Below are positions 15,487 to 17,586 of a stretch of 17,586 nt of DNA, one piece after another (position 1 is the first letter of the stretch; the number at the start of each line of letters is the position of its first letter). This stretch comes from Alkalihalobacillus alcalophilus ATCC 27647 = CGMCC 1.3604 (GTDB lineage Bacteria; Bacillota; Bacilli; Bacillales; Bacillaceae_D), in assembly GCF_000292245.2 (NCBI RefSeq), contig NZ_ALPT02000081.1, positions 1-17,586 of the forward strand, written 5' to 3'. A program made the position numbers and the translations under genes. The notes under the pieces are model-generated. The model did no database searches, was not told where the DNA came from, and saw only the letters and a program-made list of their open reading frames with translations.

Positions 15487-15537
15487 TCTCTTTTTCGTAT
15501 ATAATGCATGTACTAATTCTGTACAGGTGATGTTAAA

Positions 15538-15663
15538 ATGATTAAAGGACAAGACTCCATCCCTCTTAGCCCATATATGGCACTCTATGATCTTGTGGTA
15601 CCTAAAGACAATATGCTTCGTAAAATGAATGAACAAGTCGATTGTCCTCTTTGTTATGCATGA
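15538..15663 (+). pseudogene. IS1182-family transposase, N-terminal remnant
   Basis: The 41-codon frame starts IKGQDSIPLSPYMALYDLVV and continues PKDNMLRKMNEQVD. It resembles the first 35 residues of IS1182-type transposases (typically SPYMALYDLVVPKDNMLRKI..VDF). After VD the sequence departs from the family and hits a stop at 15661. Nothing recognisable of the remaining roughly 400 residues follows. The 100 bp between here and the VOC gene hold no supported gene. Confidence 0.7.
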
Positions 15664-15766
15664 ATACAGCTACAAACTACAAGAATTTCGCTCTCATTAA
15701 GAACCTTAAACATGAAACCATTATCCTAGGCAAAGAGAGATATATTAAAAAAGGCATAGTCTTTGA

Positions 15767-16186
15767 TTATTGTGAGATTAAATATTTTTCTTTGAAAATT
15801 GGACTCAGTTCACTCCATACATCAAACTTATTATTATCTAAATCATAAAAAACAAAATTTCTACCAGAGTGTCCTCTATTTTCAATGTCTCCAACTCTTA
15901 TCTCATTCTCAATAAAACCCTTACGAACCGCTTCCAGTGCATCTAATCCATTCACTTCAAAAGTTAAAGAAAAACGTTCTTGACCAAAAATATCTATGAA
16001 ATTAGAACTTTGATTTTCAATTGATTTAACTAAAAAAATACTTTGATTAGCAAGATCTAAAATCGCTTTGTCTTCATCTTTATAATTTAACTCCGCACCT
16101 AATTTATTTACATACCAATCAGATGAGATTTCTACATTGGTTACTGGAATATAAGTAGTTCCAATCCTCAATAATTTTTCACTCAT
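15767..16186 (-). CDS. VOC family protein (glyoxalase/bleomycin resistance fold)
   Basis: A 139-residue protein of the vicinal oxygen chelate fold. An N-terminal half (TYIPVTNVEISSDWYVNKLGAEL, 11-33) and C-terminal half ending GRNFVFYDLDNNKFDVWSEL show the usual paired beta-alpha-beta pattern. The first metal position, normally His, appears to be Tyr12 or nearby, while the late Glu in VWSE is kept. So metal binding, and thus enzyme activity, is in doubt. AGGGGGGG lies about 8 nt before the ATG. It shares strand with the dehydrogenase gene upstream but is separated by a terminator-like hairpin. Ligand unknown. Confidence 0.85.
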   Translation of the reverse strand: MSEKLLRIGTTYIPVTNVEISSDWYVNKLGAELNYKDEDKAILDLANQSIFLVKSIENQSSNFIDIFGQERFSLTFEVNGLDALEAVRKGFIENEIRVGDIENRGHSGRNFVFYDLDNNKFDVWSELSPIFKEKYLISQ

Positions 16187-16283
16187 ATTTAAAGCCCCCC
16201 TAATTTTTTACAACAAAAACTCAATTCTCTTTATGGACATTTCTCCTTCTAACCTTCTATTGCTTATTCTGATTTATTTAAAC

Positions 16284-16300
16284 TACTTCTTTTTGAAGTA
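16284..16300. promoter_or_regulatory. Small palindrome upstream of the VOC gene
   Basis: TACTTC-TTTTT-GAAGTA, a 6-bp inverted repeat about 100 bp before the VOC start. Possibly an operator; no regulator gene is adjacent. Confidence 0.25.
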
Positions 16301-16345
16301 AACTGCCCGTTAGTTGAATAATAAATATATAGCTAATGATACTGT

Positions 16346-16375
16346 AAAAAAGTAAATAAATCCCTTTACTTTTTT
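16346..16375 (-). terminator. AT-rich terminator after the dehydrogenase gene
   Basis: An 11-bp perfect stem AAAAAAGTAAA (16346-16356) / TTTACTTTTTT (16365-16375) with an 8-nt loop, 17 bp past the stop. The arms are AT-rich, so it may be leaky. Confidence 0.6.
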
Positions 16376-16391
16376 CAGTCGTTTTCAAGAT

Positions 16392-17084
16392 TTAAAACAT
16401 AATTGATTGGCCTTTATAATCATAATACGTATGGTGTGTGTCGAAAGGTTTTGTTCCTTCTATCCAATTTAAAATTTCATCAGCTACATCAGTTATTTCA
16501 GAATTCACCCTGTAGCCACTAAACGGTTTCTGAATAGAGCCCGGATGAATGGAAAGCACATTTAAATCAGGATATCCTTTTTTCAGTTTTTCCGAAAACA
16601 TGTTTAAGGCCGCTTTCGACATGCCATAAAAATAGTCACCTCGACTTGCATTAGAAATACTACCTTGCTCGGATGAAATATTTATGCATGAACGATTTCT
16701 CCCTGATAATAACGGGAAAAAGTGCTTAACAACACGCATTGGTCCAATAGAATTAACTTCAAAAGCAACAATCGCCTCATCAAAGTTCAAATTTTCAAGC
16801 TCACTCTCTCTAGAAATAAAAATACCTGCACTATTAACAATCGAATCTAAATGAATCCCCCAATTTTGAACTTCTTTTTTTCCCTCATTTAAAGACTTCT
16901 CACTCGTAACATCCAAATATAACAACCGAACCTGGTCCGGATGTTGATTAATTAATTCCTTTAATTCTCTCAATTTCGAATGAGGCGAACGAACAGCAGC
17001 AATCATCGTATGACCTCGTTCAACTCCTTTTTGAACAAGAGCCAAGCCTAACCCTCTGTTTGAACCAGTCACAAGAATATTCAT
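16392..17084 (-). CDS. Short-chain dehydrogenase/reductase (SDR)
   Basis: A 230-residue NAD(P)-dependent oxidoreductase with a Rossmann fold. TGSNRGLG at 6-13 binds the cofactor and NSAG at 84-87 stands for the usual NNAG. Asn111, Ser137/Ser138 (INISSEQGS), and Tyr153 with Lys157 (YGMSK) form the catalytic set, and HPGSIQKP follows. It falls in the classical small SDR group, close to CsgA-like and YueD-like proteins, but the substrate is unknown. The residue after TGSNRGLGL and an Arg near position 32 (AAVRSPHSK) hint at NADP preference. GGGGGA lies about 7 nt before the ATG. It is the gene next to the right TnpB element. Confidence 0.92.
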   Translation of the reverse strand: MNILVTGSNRGLGLALVQKGVERGHTMIAAVRSPHSKLRELKELINQHPDQVRLLYLDVTSEKSLNEGKKEVQNWGIHLDSIVNSAGIFISRESELENLNFDEAIVAFEVNSIGPMRVVKHFFPLLSGRNRSCINISSEQGSISNASRGDYFYGMSKAALNMFSEKLKKGYPDLNVLSIHPGSIQKPFSGYRVNSEITDVADEILNWIEGTKPFDTHHTYYDYKGQSIMF

Positions 17085-17201
17085 TTTAATCCCCCATCTC
17101 TTTTATTAATCAAAAACAAGGAACACCTATACTCAAACTCACACCTGTTATATAATAATATTCTCTTTATTCTGAAAATTTTCCTTCCCTTTTATAAAAG
17201 T

Positions 17202-17364
17202 TCAATGTAGATTAACTGACATTGAACTACTCGCCACTTAGCTAACGCTTGAAGTGGGAGATTCTTGGGAACAGAGCGTACTTGCCAGCCGATTTCTTTG
17301 CCGACAGAGGTTTCTCTTATGGACCAAGCTATCCCCGTCGATTCCTACGGTTCTGGATGTTGTT
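17202..17364 (-). ncRNA. Predicted TnpB omegaRNA with guide (right copy)
   Basis: The scaffold 17364-17222 matches the left copy almost base for base. Differences are few, such as CTCTGTCGGCAAAGAAATCGG against CTCTGTTGGCAAAGAAAACCG. The terminal hairpin and TTCAA end (17226-17222) are identical. The guide-like 20 nt beyond the end, read on the minus strand, are TGTCAGTTAATCTACATTGA (17221-17202), different from the left copy. Confidence 0.6.
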
Positions 17365-17586
17365 TTAAGCCGTGTGGAAGGTTCTTAACCCTTCAGCTAG
17401 AATATTTTGGCTGGCATTGATATCTCGATCGTGATGTTTATCGCAAATAGGACACGTCCAATCCCTTATTTCAAGAGATTTCTTGCCGTCTTGATGTCCA
17501 CATTCGGAACAGATTTGACTAGATGGATACCACCTGCTTATTTTCACGATGGTTTTCCCGTACCATTTTGCTTTGTATTCTAAATT
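17222..17586 (-). mobile_element. IS200/IS605-type TnpB element, right part (right copy)
   Basis: Inverted second copy of the element at the left edge, running out of the window. Its right end points into the window, so the two copies converge across about 16.4 kb. It holds the tnpB C-terminal portion, the omegaRNA region and the terminal TTCAA. Confidence 0.8.
17365..17586 (-). CDS. tnpB: TnpB C-terminal part, truncated by window edge
   Basis: The frame stays open to the window edge, reading NLEYKAKWYGKTIVK before the zinc finger, so the first Met seen is internal. It keeps the full C-terminal zinc finger (CSECGHQDGKK and WTCPICDKHH) and the HDRDINASQNIL motif with the last RuvC acidic residue. 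Compared with the left copy there are a handful of substitutions (for example HQDGKK for HQEGKK and RTFHTA for RTFHLA), so the copies are recent but not identical. The RuvC-I and -II motifs lie outside. Confidence 0.88.
   Translation of the reverse strand, partial: NLEYKAKWYGKTIVKISRWYPSSQICSECGHQDGKKSLEIRDWTCPICDKHHDRDINASQNILAEGLRTFHTA

Noticed and set aside
15642..15848. 68-codon open frame
   Set aside because: It overlaps the transposase remnant and the VOC gene 3' end, lacks a ribosome site and has no recognisable family.

Overview
The window comes from an AT-rich, low-GC Gram-positive endospore former, most likely an alkaliphilic or halotolerant Bacillaceae relative of Bacillus. The grounds are strong AGGAGG-type ribosome sites, frequent TTG and GTG starts, close matches to Bacillus PrkA and YhbH, and interspersed palindromic repeats of the Bacillaceae type. 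The gene set (yhbH, prkA, trmL/cspR, an amidase-domain gene like yhbB, queG/yhbA) is the B. subtilis yhb region rearranged, with extra genes between.

Layout. Both edges hold the 3' part of a TnpB (IS200/IS605-type) element. The left copy (positions 2-658, + strand) and the right copy (17365-17586, - strand) face each other. Each ends in a near-identical predicted omegaRNA scaffold (about 660-800 and 17222-17364), followed by its own unique 20-nt guide-like sequence. Inside the left end are a 51-bp tandem repeat and a terminator. Next comes a minus-strand block of yhbH, a type I signal peptidase gene and prkA, which probably acts in sporulation. A class A penicillin-binding protein follows on the plus strand, then a repeat element, a YufK-like membrane protein gene, a Fur-like box, a 29-codon membrane peptide gene and a second repeat element.

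A minus-strand cluster queG-ogt-yhbB-trmL follows. TrmL and QueG both act on tRNA wobble position 34. queG is broken by an extra G in a G6 run, and the amidase gene appears shifted in an A6 run near its start. The rest holds a B3/B4 tRNA-editing-like protein, a Dps ferritin preceded by a structured leader, a DUF3298-type protein and an ABM-domain protein. After these lie a repeat-rich stretch with an IS1182-type transposase remnant, a VOC protein and a short-chain dehydrogenase.

Most worth a second look are: the convergent TnpB/omegaRNA pair with different guides, one of which can pair with its own element end; the paired palindromic repeats showing compensatory base changes; the mutually exclusive hairpins ahead of dps; the two homopolymer frameshifts; and the Fur-like box beside the small membrane peptide gene. 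No wholly new multi-gene system is evident. Several start sites were moved downstream to codons with a good ribosome site.
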